Source: Cocleimonas sp. (lineage in GTDB: Bacteria > Pseudomonadota > Gammaproteobacteria > Thiotrichales > Thiotrichaceae). From it: a stretch of 29,685 nt of DNA. The position numbers were made by a program, and so were the translations under genes. Of this stretch, positions 8,584 through 16,043 are shown piece after piece (position 1 is the first letter of the stretch; every line of letters starts with the position of its first letter). The stretch lies in assembly GCA_023145535.1 (NCBI GenBank), contig JAGLDQ010000069.1, positions 1-29,685 on the forward strand, in the 5' to 3' direction. The notes beneath the pieces were generated by a model. That model was not told where the DNA came from. It worked only from the letters and a program-made list of their open reading frames with translations, and searched no databases.

Positions 8584-8832
8584 ATGCATGGCATGGTTCC
8601 ACCAGATCCTAATACGAACGTTTCACAGGCACGTTTTGCGGTTGTTTTTGTTCCACGTCGTAATCGTAAGCGATTTTCTGCGGGATGTGTTGAGATAAAA
8701 GAAACGTATGATGACGCGCTTGCTGCTGAAGATAGTAAAAATAAACGCTATGCGGCGATTGTGATTGGTCCTTCAAAATCATCAGAGGGGCAGAGCCTTT
8801 ATTACTTATCGGAATGGATAGGTAACTTCTAA
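8584..8832 (+). CDS. Small protein of unknown function upstream of holA
   Basis: I do not recognise this 82-residue protein. It has no signal peptide or membrane segment. It is mixed alpha/beta in appearance, with a basic patch (VPRRNRKRFSAG) and a Gln-Ser-Leu-Tyr-Tyr C-terminal strand ending SEWIGNF. The gene is credible: AAGGGGT lies 8 nt before the ATG and its stop codon directly abuts the holA start (TAA then ATG at 8833), so the two are almost certainly cotranslated. A second ATG three codons in is an alternative start. In many gammaproteobacteria holA follows lptE; nothing here resembles LptE (no lipobox). The position hints at a link to replication or RNA processing, but that is only context. 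Confidence 0.7.
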   Translation: MHGMVPPDPNTNVSQARFAVVFVPRRNRKRFSAGCVEIKETYDDALAAEDSKNKRYAAIVIGPSKSSEGQSLYYLSEWIGNF

Positions 8833-9876
8833 ATGCAATTAAAGATTGATCAGCTACCAAATTTTTTGTTGCGTAAAGAAAATTTCAAACCTGTTTTTTT
8901 TCTTTCAGGCGAAGAGCCATTACAAATGATGGAAGCAGCGGATATGATTCGGTCTACGGCACAGGGGTTAGGTTTTACCGAACGTGAAATTTTACAAGTT
9001 GATAACAGCTTTAGCTGGAATGAATTATTTCAGTCATCCAATGCCTTGTCGTTGTTCAGTGAGAAAAAAATTCTTGATTTGCGTATGGCCAATGCAAAGC
9101 CAGGGGCAGCGGGTGGTAAAGCACTGCGTGAATATGTCAACAGACCTCCAGATGATAAAGTATTGCTTATCCAGATGGATAAATTAGATTTTCGCTCTAA
9201 AAATACGGCTTGGGTTAAAGCGTTGGACAAAGCCGGTGTGATGATTCAAGTGTGGAAATTATCCCCTCCACAGACCCTAGGTTGGGTTGCAAACCGTCTA
9301 CGGAAAAAAAACATGCAACCGAGTCAAGATGCCGTGCGCTTTTTAACCGAGCGCATTGAGGGGAATTTATTAGCCGCCGCGCAAGAGATTAATAAGTTAC
9401 ATCTTTTGCATGGTGAGGGTGAAATCAGTGTAGCGCAAGTACAAGCATCGGTTAGTGACAGTTCTCGTTTTAGCACGTTCGATCTTTCTGATGCGGTGAT
9501 GATAGGGGATACAAAAAGAGTACAGCATGTATTGCATGTTTTACAGCAGGAGAATGCCGCTATTCCATTGGTTTTATGGACACTATCAAATCTGTCACGT
9601 CAACTTTATGAGGCGTGTTATCAGTTGGAAAAGGGGGCGAGTGAAGCCGCGATTATCCATAAAATACCGTATCCTCAACAAAAAAACTTTAGAATCGCAT
9701 TGCAGCGTTTAAAAGCTCACGCTGACTGGCAGCTTATTTTGCAACAGAATGCCGATATAGATCGTCTTTCAAAAGGCTTAAGTGAAGGGGGAAATAAGGG
9801 TATGGGAAGAGTTTGGGCTGGCATGCTGGAGCTCTCGCTTTTGCTGTCAGGAATTCAGCTAATACCTCGTGTATAA
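8833..9876 (+). CDS. holA: DNA polymerase III delta subunit
   Basis: The delta subunit is part of the clamp loader, opening the beta clamp so it can be placed on primed DNA. The product is 347 residues (E. coli 343). The N-terminal PVFFLSGEEPLQMMEAADMIR is the characteristic start of the AAA+-like fold (no Walker motifs needed in this subunit). The middle stretch LTERIEGNLLAAAQEINKLHLL matches the lid-domain signature of HolA (EGNLLAAAQEI-KL). The C-terminal helical region with LWTLSNLSRQLY fits the collar domain. It abuts the small upstream gene and begins the conserved block that continues with nadD, rsfS and rlmH. Confidence 0.94.
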   Translation: MQLKIDQLPNFLLRKENFKPVFFLSGEEPLQMMEAADMIRSTAQGLGFTEREILQVDNSFSWNELFQSSNALSLFSEKKILDLRMANAKPGAAGGKALREYVNRPPDDKVLLIQMDKLDFRSKNTAWVKALDKAGVMIQVWKLSPPQTLGWVANRLRKKNMQPSQDAVRFLTERIEGNLLAAAQEINKLHLLHGEGEISVAQVQASVSDSSRFSTFDLSDAVMIGDTKRVQHVLHVLQQENAAIPLVLWTLSNLSRQLYEACYQLEKGASEAAIIHKIPYPQQKNFRIALQRLKAHADWQLILQQNADIDRLSKGLSEGGNKGMGRVWAGMLELSLLLSGIQLIPRV

Positions 9877-10045
9877 ACAGACTTAAACAGCGTGATAATT
9901 AATACTGATTATCCCTTTAGACAGATATGTCTGAAAATATAAAAATATCTTCTATACTGTTAAATGTAGCAAGCATTTAACGTGGTAAGGTGTTTAAATA
10001 ACTAACATTTTTATGAATTATAAAACCATGACAATAACGAAAGAC
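9877..10045. promoter_or_regulatory. holA-proA intergenic region with two inverted repeats
   Basis: A weak AT-rich hairpin (GATAAT 9894-9899 with ATTATC 9908-9913, then CCCTTT) could end holA transcription. A second, better inverted repeat, GTTAAATG (9959-9966) and CATTTAAC (9974-9981) around a 7-nt spacer, lies 65-87 bp before the proA start. It could be an operator or a leader hairpin. No riboswitch fold is recognisable. Confidence 0.4.
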
Positions 10046-11305
10046 ATGACTGATATTAAGCAATATATGCACCAAGTTGGCAGCAAGGCGCGTGCCGCTT
10101 CCAGTATTTTATCAGCCGCTGAAACGGTAATTAAAAACAAGGCTTTAAATGCTATAGCAGACCGAGTGCTTGAAAAGAAAGAATGGCTGAAAACTGAAAA
10201 TAAAAAGGATTTAGAGGCAGGGATAAAAAAAGGTTTATCGCCTGCGTTATTAGACCGTTTAGCATTGACGGATGATGGTATTGAAAATATGGCAGAAGGG
10301 TTGCGTCAAGTGGCAACATTGCCTGACCCTATCGGTTCAATCACGGATATGGACTACCGTCCGTCGGGAATTCAGATTGGTCAAATGCGTGTGCCTCTTG
10401 GCGTGATTGGCATTATTTATGAATCTCGACCCAATGTGACAATCGATGCGGCTGCATTATGCTTAAAATCGGGCAATGCAACGATTCTTCGCGGCGGTTC
10501 AGAAGCGATACACTCTAATCGTGCGATTGCTACTTGTATTGAAGAAGGTTTGGCAGAAGTTGGGTTGCCTAGTGATAGTGTGCAGGTTATTGCAACAACA
10601 GATCGTGCCGCAGTGGGTGAGCTATTGCGCTTAGATGACTTCGTTGATGTCATTATCCCACGGGGTGGTAAAGGTTTAATTGAGCGTGTCACAAAGGAAT
10701 CGTTAATTCCTGTGATTAAGCATCTGGATGGTATTTGTCATGTCTATATTGATGATGATGCGGATTTAGTCAAAGCGGTTGCGGTGGCTTATAACGCAAA
10801 AACACAGCGCTACGGGGTTTGCAATACAATGGAAACGTTATTGGTAGCTGACTCTATTGCCGATAAAGTATTGCCCTTATTAGCGGACAAATATAAAACA
10901 AAAGGCGTTGAGCTGCGTGGTTGTGAAAAAACGCAACAAATCATTACTGATTGCATTCCCGCAACGGAAGAGGACTGGGGAGAAGAGTATCTTGCCGCGA
11001 TTTTATCAATTAAGATCGTTAATGGGCTTGATGATGCCATTGAGCATATAAATACTTATAGTTCGCAACACACCGATAGTATTATCACTCAGGATTATAC
11101 CAAGTCGCGACGATTTTTAAGGGAAGTGGATTCTAGTTCAGTAATGGTAAATGCATCCACACGATTTGCAGATGGATTTGAATATGGGCTTGGGGCAGAA
11201 ATTGGTATCAGTACCGATAAATTACATGCACGTGGTCCAGTGGGGTTAGAGGGTTTAACTTCAATGAAGTACGTGGTTTTTGGCGATGGACATATAAGGC
11301 AATAA
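10046..11305 (+). CDS. proA: Gamma-glutamyl phosphate reductase
   Basis: This NADPH-dependent enzyme converts L-glutamyl 5-phosphate to glutamate 5-semialdehyde, the second step of proline synthesis. From the ATG at 10046 the protein is 419 residues (E. coli 417), so I prefer it to the in-frame ATGs at 10013 and 10028. The ribosome site is weak (GAAAG). Recognisable stretches are VPLGVIGIIYESRPNVTIDA, LKSGNATILRGGSEAIHSN, and the catalytic-cysteine region QRYGVCNTMETLL. The C-terminus has VNASTRFADGFEYGLGAEIG and KLHARGPVGLEGLTSMKY, all hallmarks of ProA. proB is not in the window. proA lies inside the holA-nadD block, an arrangement seen in other gammaproteobacteria. Confidence 0.96.
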   Translation: MTDIKQYMHQVGSKARAASSILSAAETVIKNKALNAIADRVLEKKEWLKTENKKDLEAGIKKGLSPALLDRLALTDDGIENMAEGLRQVATLPDPIGSITDMDYRPSGIQIGQMRVPLGVIGIIYESRPNVTIDAAALCLKSGNATILRGGSEAIHSNRAIATCIEEGLAEVGLPSDSVQVIATTDRAAVGELLRLDDFVDVIIPRGGKGLIERVTKESLIPVIKHLDGICHVYIDDDADLVKAVAVAYNAKTQRYGVCNTMETLLVADSIADKVLPLLADKYKTKGVELRGCEKTQQIITDCIPATEEDWGEEYLAAILSIKIVNGLDDAIEHINTYSSQHTDSIITQDYTKSRRFLREVDSSSVMVNASTRFADGFEYGLGAEIGISTDKLHARGPVGLEGLTSMKYVVFGDGHIRQ

Positions 11306-11431
11306 TAATCGAGAGCCACCAAACTCGAAACTTACTAACAATGACCGCTAGGAAACAGTCTGATTAAGCAAGAAAAATAGCTTTTTTGCAGGATCTCGTT
11401 AATAAGTGCCTATAATAAAAGCGAGAATATT

Positions 11432-12130
11432 ATGATTGGAATTATGGGAGGTACCTTTGACCCTATTCATTTTGGTCACCTACGGCCTGCATTAGAAGTT
11501 TGCGAGCGTTTATCTTTATCACAAGTGCGTTTTGTACCCTGTCGTGTTCCCCCTCACCGCTCTCAGCCAATGGCAAGTGCGGAAGATAGGCTGAAAATGG
11601 TTGAAATGGCGGTTGAAAATACGCCGCAATTCCATTTAGATGATCGGGAGTTACGTCGTAGCAATGGTGCATCGTATTCTGTGGATACGTTAAGGTCTTT
11701 AATTGAAGAATATGATGAATCTTTGATTTTAATGTTAGGCGCTGATGCCTTTCTAGGTTTTAGTCGCTGGAAAAATTGGCGAGAAATTTTGGAAATGGCA
11801 AATATTGTTGTTTCCTGTCGTCCAGGTCATAAAATTCCTCAAATAGAATCTTGGGCAAGAGGTCGCGTTGTTGAATCTGCTGAAGAAATTCAAGCGCATC
11901 GTGCAGGTAAGATTATGTTTATTGAGGTGACGCAATTAGCTATTTCAGCGACAGATATTCGTAGTCAACTAGTCGAAGGACTCAGTGCGCGATATTTAAT
12001 GCCAATAGAAGTTGCAGATTATATTTATAAGCATCAGCTTTATTGTCGCGATTGCAATAGTGAGCCTAGTAATAACTATGAGATTGCAAATATTATTGAT
12101 CTTGAGCGCCATGCTGTTTTGAGTGGTTAG
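11432..12130 (+). CDS. nadD: Nicotinate-nucleotide adenylyltransferase
   Basis: NadD adenylylates nicotinate mononucleotide to deamido-NAD in NAD biosynthesis. The nucleotidyltransferase signature is at the N-terminus: GGTFDPIHFGH, with the T/HxGH motif at residues 13-16. The second signature, ISATDIRSQL, is at 171-180. The helix ending IYKHQLY at about 204 is where most NadD proteins stop. Here 28 further residues follow (CRDCNSEPSNNYEIANIIDLER...), giving 232 in total against about 213 in E. coli. This tail has no recognised function. The gene is 126 bp after proA and 260 bp before rsfS. Confidence 0.94.
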   Translation: MIGIMGGTFDPIHFGHLRPALEVCERLSLSQVRFVPCRVPPHRSQPMASAEDRLKMVEMAVENTPQFHLDDRELRRSNGASYSVDTLRSLIEEYDESLILMLGADAFLGFSRWKNWREILEMANIVVSCRPGHKIPQIESWARGRVVESAEEIQAHRAGKIMFIEVTQLAISATDIRSQLVEGLSARYLMPIEVADYIYKHQLYCRDCNSEPSNNYEIANIIDLERHAVLSG

Positions 12131-12390
12131 CTGTCGTTAGGGGCGGAGTTTGCACAAAATATTCCCCTAATCTAACTCTCCCTTCTAGTAAGCCTCCTGA
12201 GTATTAAAAATATCTTTCGTAAGTTTGTAATTTGTTAGATTTATTATCCCTATCGGCCCAATTAGCTTAAAAATTGCTATGTCTTTTTTTTGGCGCAAAA
12301 ATTCTGCGTTAAATTAGGAAAGTTATTCTATGCAGGTTCCTTAGAGACACTATATAATCAGTCGTTTTTACAGTCTTTAAGAAGTTACCT

Positions 12391-12738
12391 ATGGAATTAA
12401 AACAACTCGTTGAGCTTTGTCATGATGCGCTAGATGCAATGAAAGCAGAAAATATTATTAGCATTGATGTAGCAGGGAAATCATCAATGAATGATGTGAT
12501 GGTCTTTGCAACAGGTACTTCAACACGGCATGTAAAGTCATTAGCCGTCTCTCTGAATGCCGATGCTAAAAAAGCGGGGATAGAGCCATTTGGTCTAGAA
12601 GGTGCCAATGAAGGACGGTGGGCGTTAGTAGATTTGGGTGATGTTGTTGTGCATATTATGTTACCCGATGTCAGAGAGTTTTATCAGTTAGAAAGATTAT
12701 GGCAAAATGATGATGTAGTTGGTTCTGAGACGGCTTAA
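12391..12738 (+). CDS. rsfS: Ribosomal silencing factor RsfS
   Basis: RsfS (formerly YbeB, Iojap family) binds ribosomal protein L14 and blocks joining of the 30S and 50S subunits during starvation. The 115-residue product has the family pattern: an N-terminal helix, VMVFATGTSTRHVKSLA, then GLEGANEGRWALVDLGDVVVHIMLPDVREFYQLERLW. Its stop TAA abuts the rlmH ATG. The upstream 260 bp contain a TATAAT at 12353-12358 that may be a -10 element, though I see no convincing -35, so transcription may start anew here or continue from nadD. Confidence 0.95.
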   Translation: MELKQLVELCHDALDAMKAENIISIDVAGKSSMNDVMVFATGTSTRHVKSLAVSLNADAKKAGIEPFGLEGANEGRWALVDLGDVVVHIMLPDVREFYQLERLWQNDDVVGSETA

Positions 12739-13212
12739 ATGCAAATTTACTTATTGGCAATAGGCACAAAAATGCCGCAATGGGTGAGCAAGGGCTATGA
12801 AGAATATGCACATCGTATGCCCGCAAAATGTAAGCTAGTTTTAAAAGAAATAGCGGCTGAAAAAAGAAGTAAAAATAGCAATATAGAAGCAATACAAACG
12901 AAAGAAGCCAATAAGCTATTAAGTGCTATCCCTAAAAACTCTCGAATAGTTGCGCTAAATGGTCAGGGTACTATTTGGAGTACAGAAAAACTAGCGATGC
13001 GAATGGAAGACTGGATGATGTCTGGTCAGGATATTGCGTTATTGATTGGCGGCCCCGATGGGCTTACGTCAGATATTCTCAGTAAAGCGCATGAGCATTG
13101 GTCGCTATCCAATCTAACTTTTCCTCATCCCTTAGTGCGTATACTGGTTGCCGAACAACTTTATCGTGCATGGACGATTACCGAAAACCATCCTTATCAT
13201 CGGGCAGGATAG
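12739..13212 (+). CDS. rlmH: 23S rRNA pseudouridine-1915 N3-methyltransferase
   Basis: RlmH methylates pseudouridine 1915 in helix 69 of 23S rRNA on assembled 70S ribosomes. The SPOUT knot features are visible: ALNGQGTIWSTEKLA, LLIGGPDGL (GGPDG at 104-108, part of the S-adenosylmethionine site) and the C-terminal TFPHPLVRILVAEQLYRAWTI-ENHPYHRAG. At 157 residues it is close to the usual 155-156. It is translationally linked to rsfS. The hairpin at 13230-13263 marks the end of the transcript. Confidence 0.96.
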   Translation: MQIYLLAIGTKMPQWVSKGYEEYAHRMPAKCKLVLKEIAAEKRSKNSNIEAIQTKEANKLLSAIPKNSRIVALNGQGTIWSTEKLAMRMEDWMMSGQDIALLIGGPDGLTSDILSKAHEHWSLSNLTFPHPLVRILVAEQLYRAWTITENHPYHRAG

Positions 13213-13229
13213 CTTTCCTCTCCAAAAAA

Positions 13230-13263
13230 AGCCCTTATAAACCGATCAAAGTTTATAGGGGCT
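13230..13263. terminator. Bidirectional terminator between convergent rlmH and zincin-like gene
   Basis: A 13-bp stem with one mismatch, AGCCCTTATAAAC (13230-13242) and GTTTATAGGGGCT (13251-13263), closes on an 8-nt loop. On the minus strand a run of seven T follows (13230-13224), making it a good terminator for the gene ending at 13286. On the plus strand the T-run is poor, but the stem is correctly placed 18 bp after rlmH. Confidence 0.75.
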
Positions 13264-13285
13264 TGTATTGAGCTTACGTGCTTTG

Positions 13286-14146
13286 TTAAGCCTCTTTAGC
13301 GACGGTTTGTTCAAACTGTTTCATTTCAGCGCCATGTTCCATATCTGCACCTGCATGTCCCATTTCATGTGCCATCAATGATTCAAACCCATCGCCAGAA
13401 TTAGGGTCTATGCTATTGATATTCATGAAAACACGACCATCTTCATTTCCCCAGCTCATATTGTCATCACGTTTACCAACCGATACGTCAAATGATTCAT
13501 TAGGTGAGCTATCTATCATCTCTTTGAAGTTGTTGCTATTTTCATAAAGATTCGTCAACGTATCTTTTGTTTGCTGAACTTCTGCAGGACTAGCAGAGCC
13601 ATCACCACCAACGGTTACTTGCTTGCCACCCAACTCAAAGGATTGCTTGTGTTCAGTAGGTTGAGGGATTTGACCATCCCCTGCTGAAACCTTGTTTTCA
13701 GCTCCTTTACTTGCTTCGCTAGCTTTACCTGTATCACCGGCGGCACTGCTACCCCCCCCTTTACCTGTCTCGCTACTACCACTTCCTTTTCCAGCGCCCC
13801 CTGCAGCTTCAGCTCCTTTTTTGCTCTCACCATCAGAGTCGCCTTCACTGCCATTCTCTTCTTTCATCATTTTTGTTAACATCGTTAATAACTCCATTAA
13901 CATCATCAGGATTTTTTCCATCGGGTTGCCATCTTCTTTTTCGCCTGATTTTTTATCTCCATCAGCAGCCCCTCCCTTATCGACAACGCCACATTCTTTG
14001 CTATCACAATGAGCACCTTTGCTATCTTGAGACATTGCTTTTTGAAAGTCTCCTACATCAACAGGGTTAGGTTTTTCTAATGTAGTTTCTTTTGCTTTAC
14101 TGGTAATAGAAGCAGGATCTAAGCCTGCGATATGATCATTTAACAT
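13286..14146 (-). CDS. Low-complexity protein with C-terminal HExxH zinc-peptidase-like domain
   Basis: The ATG at 14146, with AGGAG 10 nt upstream, gives 286 residues; an in-frame TTG at 14188 is less likely. There is no signal peptide. Residues 1-40 contain NPVDVGDFQKAMSQ. Residues 77-95 are a Met/Leu-rich amphipathic helix (EKILMMLMELLTMLTKMM). Residues 98-155 are a Gly/Ser/Lys/Glu low-complexity linker. The C-terminal domain (165-286) ends with FESLMAHEMGHAGADMEHG, a zincin HExxH (His260, Glu261, His264) with His271 as a possible third ligand. The metal site is preceded by a Val-Phe-Met-Asn-Ile-Asn strand. This layout is reminiscent of the small M91 peptidases among type III effectors (NleD/HopH1), but I cannot confirm homology. 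The gene is alone, with its own terminator. Function unknown; possibly a secreted or effector-like protease. Confidence 0.6.
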   Translation of the reverse strand: MLNDHIAGLDPASITSKAKETTLEKPNPVDVGDFQKAMSQDSKGAHCDSKECGVVDKGGAADGDKKSGEKEDGNPMEKILMMLMELLTMLTKMMKEENGSEGDSDGESKKGAEAAGGAGKGSGSSETGKGGGSSAAGDTGKASEASKGAENKVSAGDGQIPQPTEHKQSFELGGKQVTVGGDGSASPAEVQQTKDTLTNLYENSNNFKEMIDSSPNESFDVSVGKRDDNMSWGNEDGRVFMNINSIDPNSGDGFESLMAHEMGHAGADMEHGAEMKQFEQTVAKEA

Positions 14147-14419
14147 TATTACTGTACTCCTCGTCCTTGAGAAAAATAGAGTAACCAATAAGACCTTATT
14201 TATGTGATATGCACAATGCCATTCGTCATCGTAAAATAAACGCTGATCTTTTTTGTCAGTACTTGTTGTTAGAAGTGATAAATCCAGTTAATACATCTGG
14301 TTAGCAAGCAGTCAATAAAAAGAATTTCAATCATTCTCATTATTTTTTTCTATTTCAAGGGGTAATTATACCCTTGTCTTTTATCAAACTAAGGCTGCTT
14401 TAAAAGCAAACAATTGAGT

Positions 14420-15346
14420 CTATTTTATAGGCAAAATAACCGCTGTTATTAATTCATTCGTAGGCGTGTTAACAGGGTCGTTTAAATAATATTCAATTCC
14501 AATGGGTGATTTAGTTGTTTTAATTTCTTTTGCTCGCGCATACCCCATTGCGGCAGCCCAGCCATTGCCAATATGCGGATAAGGGCCTGTGTGCGTGACC
14601 TTGACACACTCACTCTCTTCTAATTCACCCATAATAAAAGGTGCTTCAACCTCAATATCACGATCAATGGCAATGGCGGATATAAAGCTTGCATGTTGAC
14701 CAACCAGATCAAACTCATTGTAGATAGCAAATACAGCGCCCATAGAGCCATTTTTTTCTTGTATAAATTTCGCTAACGTTTGGAAACTAGTGGGCATTAC
14801 CTTGCCTATATCCGTTAGTTTGCACTCATTTTCTATGCCAATATACTTAATAGCAGGATGATGAGTGACACCATCAATCGTGATAGAGGATGAAAGGGAA
14901 CCCGTTTCTATATACTCTTTAAGTAAACGCAAACCACGTTCATAATCCATCCCTACATAAGCTTTTATCTTTTTAAGCATAGGAATAAGGAAAAATGGGA
15001 CTTTTCCTGACATATTCCACGTGACTTTAGTCTCATCGCCGATGCTCTCAAACTCAAAACTAACATCAGCTTTTGATTTAAAGGGACGGATAAAGGTGGT
15101 TTTTATCTCTATCTTGGAGTCTTCTAGGGTCTCTATTTGCATACTTCCAGCGCCGATCAACTGGCCCTCCCAGTTATAATTAGCCCCCACTTCACTTTGG
15201 CTGTCACTGTATTCAAGCGTTGCTGTTGGCTCTATAATTAGCCAAGGCGACCATGCAGGCCATTGTGTAAAGTCAATTAATGAAGTGCGAATGGTTTTTA
15301 TTGGTGCTGAAATAGTGATAGAGCGTGATACTTGGTAAGCGGCCAT
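14420..15346 (-). CDS. SRPBCC-domain protein fused to GyrI-like effector-binding domain
   Basis: Residues 1-150 fit the polyketide-cyclase/START (SRPBCC) fold: VSRSITISAPIKTIRTSLIDFTQWPAWSPW at the start, typical of the hydrophobic-cavity helix-grip family, then alternating strands and a C-terminal long helix (ERGLRLLKEYIE). Residues 160-308 fit the GyrI-like/AraC effector-binding domain, with MPTSFQTLAKFI, MGAVFAIYNEF and the closing ECVKVTHTGPYPHIGNGWAAAMGYARA...GIEYYLNDP. Both folds bind small hydrophobic or drug-like molecules. There is no DNA-binding domain, signal peptide or membrane segment, so this is probably a cytosolic ligand-binding or sensor protein. The combination recurs in bacteria but has no defined role that I know. 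It is about 60 bp after the toxin gene on the same strand and may be independent of it. Confidence 0.75.
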   Translation of the reverse strand: MAAYQVSRSITISAPIKTIRTSLIDFTQWPAWSPWLIIEPTATLEYSDSQSEVGANYNWEGQLIGAGSMQIETLEDSKIEIKTTFIRPFKSKADVSFEFESIGDETKVTWNMSGKVPFFLIPMLKKIKAYVGMDYERGLRLLKEYIETGSLSSSITIDGVTHHPAIKYIGIENECKLTDIGKVMPTSFQTLAKFIQEKNGSMGAVFAIYNEFDLVGQHASFISAIAIDRDIEVEAPFIMGELEESECVKVTHTGPYPHIGNGWAAAMGYARAKEIKTTKSPIGIEYYLNDPVNTPTNELITAVILPIK

Positions 15347-15405
15347 TTAGTGGTGTCCTTTAATGAGTTCTTTGTTGTGATTATAGTGTAGATAGACCTT
15401 ATTGC

Positions 15406-15717
15406 TTAAAGCTCTAAAGCAAAGGTAATAGCTTGTGTTGACTGATTCATTTTTGTACTTGAAAGCGAGGTAATCAATGAACCAATTTTCTTTTTAGAAA
15501 CAGTTTGCATATGGTCAAAATTAATAGCGCAGTCTTTTGGCATACCATCATTTGTTGATAGAATAACTTCAGAAGGAATATCTCGAATAGTGGTGGTGAT
15601 GGGTGCAATAGTGATTTCACCAAGATAATTGATAATAGAGTTTCTGGTAAGAATGAGTACTGGGCGCTTTTTATCAGGAGATTTAAACGTATACCAACGA
15701 ATTTCTCCGCGAATCAT
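15406..15717 (-). CDS. MazF/PemK-family toxin
   Basis: This is an mRNA-interferase-type toxin of a type II system. The ATG at 15717 forms a four-base ATGA overlap with the antitoxin stop and gives 103 residues; a TTG twelve bases upstream is less likely. Family features are the N-terminal RGEIRWYTF, then KKRPVLILTRNSIINYLGEITIAPIT, then PSEVILSTNDGMPKDCAINFDHMQTVSK. The last block contains the conserved Asp-His/Gln-rich strand of MazF-like folds, and the length is typical. RNA cleavage is known for the family; the target here cannot be predicted. Downstream of the antitoxin on one transcript, it would be kept in check by the RHH protein. Confidence 0.88.
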   Translation of the reverse strand: MIRGEIRWYTFKSPDKKRPVLILTRNSIINYLGEITIAPITTTIRDIPSEVILSTNDGMPKDCAINFDHMQTVSKKKIGSLITSLSSTKMNQSTQAITFALEL

Positions 15718-15947
15718 TCTTGTCCCCAATCTTGCTCATTTTCCCAGTCGCCAAATTCATCATTGCTTACAGCATATTTTAAATATCCTTGTTGTTGTTT
15801 TTTCTCAAGTTTAAGCTGTTGGTAGTACTTGATAGTACGGGTTAAGGCTTCACGGGTAAAAGCTGATCGTGTAGTTTTGTTTTCCTTTACTAAAAAATCT
15901 ACCTGTTCGATTAACTCTTCATCCAGTGTCATTTGTATGGTTCTCAT
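15714..15947 (-). CDS. Ribbon-helix-helix antitoxin
   Basis: The 77-residue protein has an N-terminal RHH DNA-binding motif: strand MRTIQMTLDEELIEQVD, then two helices through RSAFTREALTRTIKYYQQ. It ends in an acidic, Trp-rich tail (NDEFGDWENEQDWGQE) of the sort that wraps around and inhibits a MazF dimer. It starts with CAGGAG upstream of the ATG and ends in the toxin's ATGA overlap. Antitoxins of this class repress their own operon, and a pair of direct repeats lies immediately upstream at 15969-16002. Confidence 0.88.
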   Translation of the reverse strand: MRTIQMTLDEELIEQVDFLVKENKTTRSAFTREALTRTIKYYQQLKLEKKQQQGYLKYAVSNDEFGDWENEQDWGQE

Positions 15948-15968
15948 TTTTTGACTCCTGTTGATTTA

Positions 15969-16002
15969 TTTATAGCTATACTAGTCTATATGTTTATAGC
16001 TA
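15969..16002. promoter_or_regulatory. Direct repeats TTTATAGCTA upstream of the toxin-antitoxin operon
   Basis: Two exact copies of TTTATAGCTA, at 15969-15978 and 15993-16002, are 24 bp apart centre to centre, with CTATACTAGTCTATA between them. They lie 22-55 bp before the antitoxin start, in the short divergent gap shared with dgt. RHH antitoxins bind short tandem or inverted sites, so this is a candidate autorepression operator. It could also touch dgt expression. Confidence 0.45.
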
Positions 16003-16043
16003 ACAAACTTATGTACTGAACGTTTATAATTTAGGTGATATTA

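Noticed and set aside
13692..14012. Plus-strand frame rich in Pro/Leu/Ser
   Set aside because: It is the antisense of the Gly/Ser/Lys low-complexity linker of the zincin-like gene.
16025..16030. TATAAT as the -10 box of dgt
   Set aside because: Transcription from it would begin inside or after the AGGTGA ribosome site, leaving dgt nearly leaderless; a promoter further upstream is more likely.
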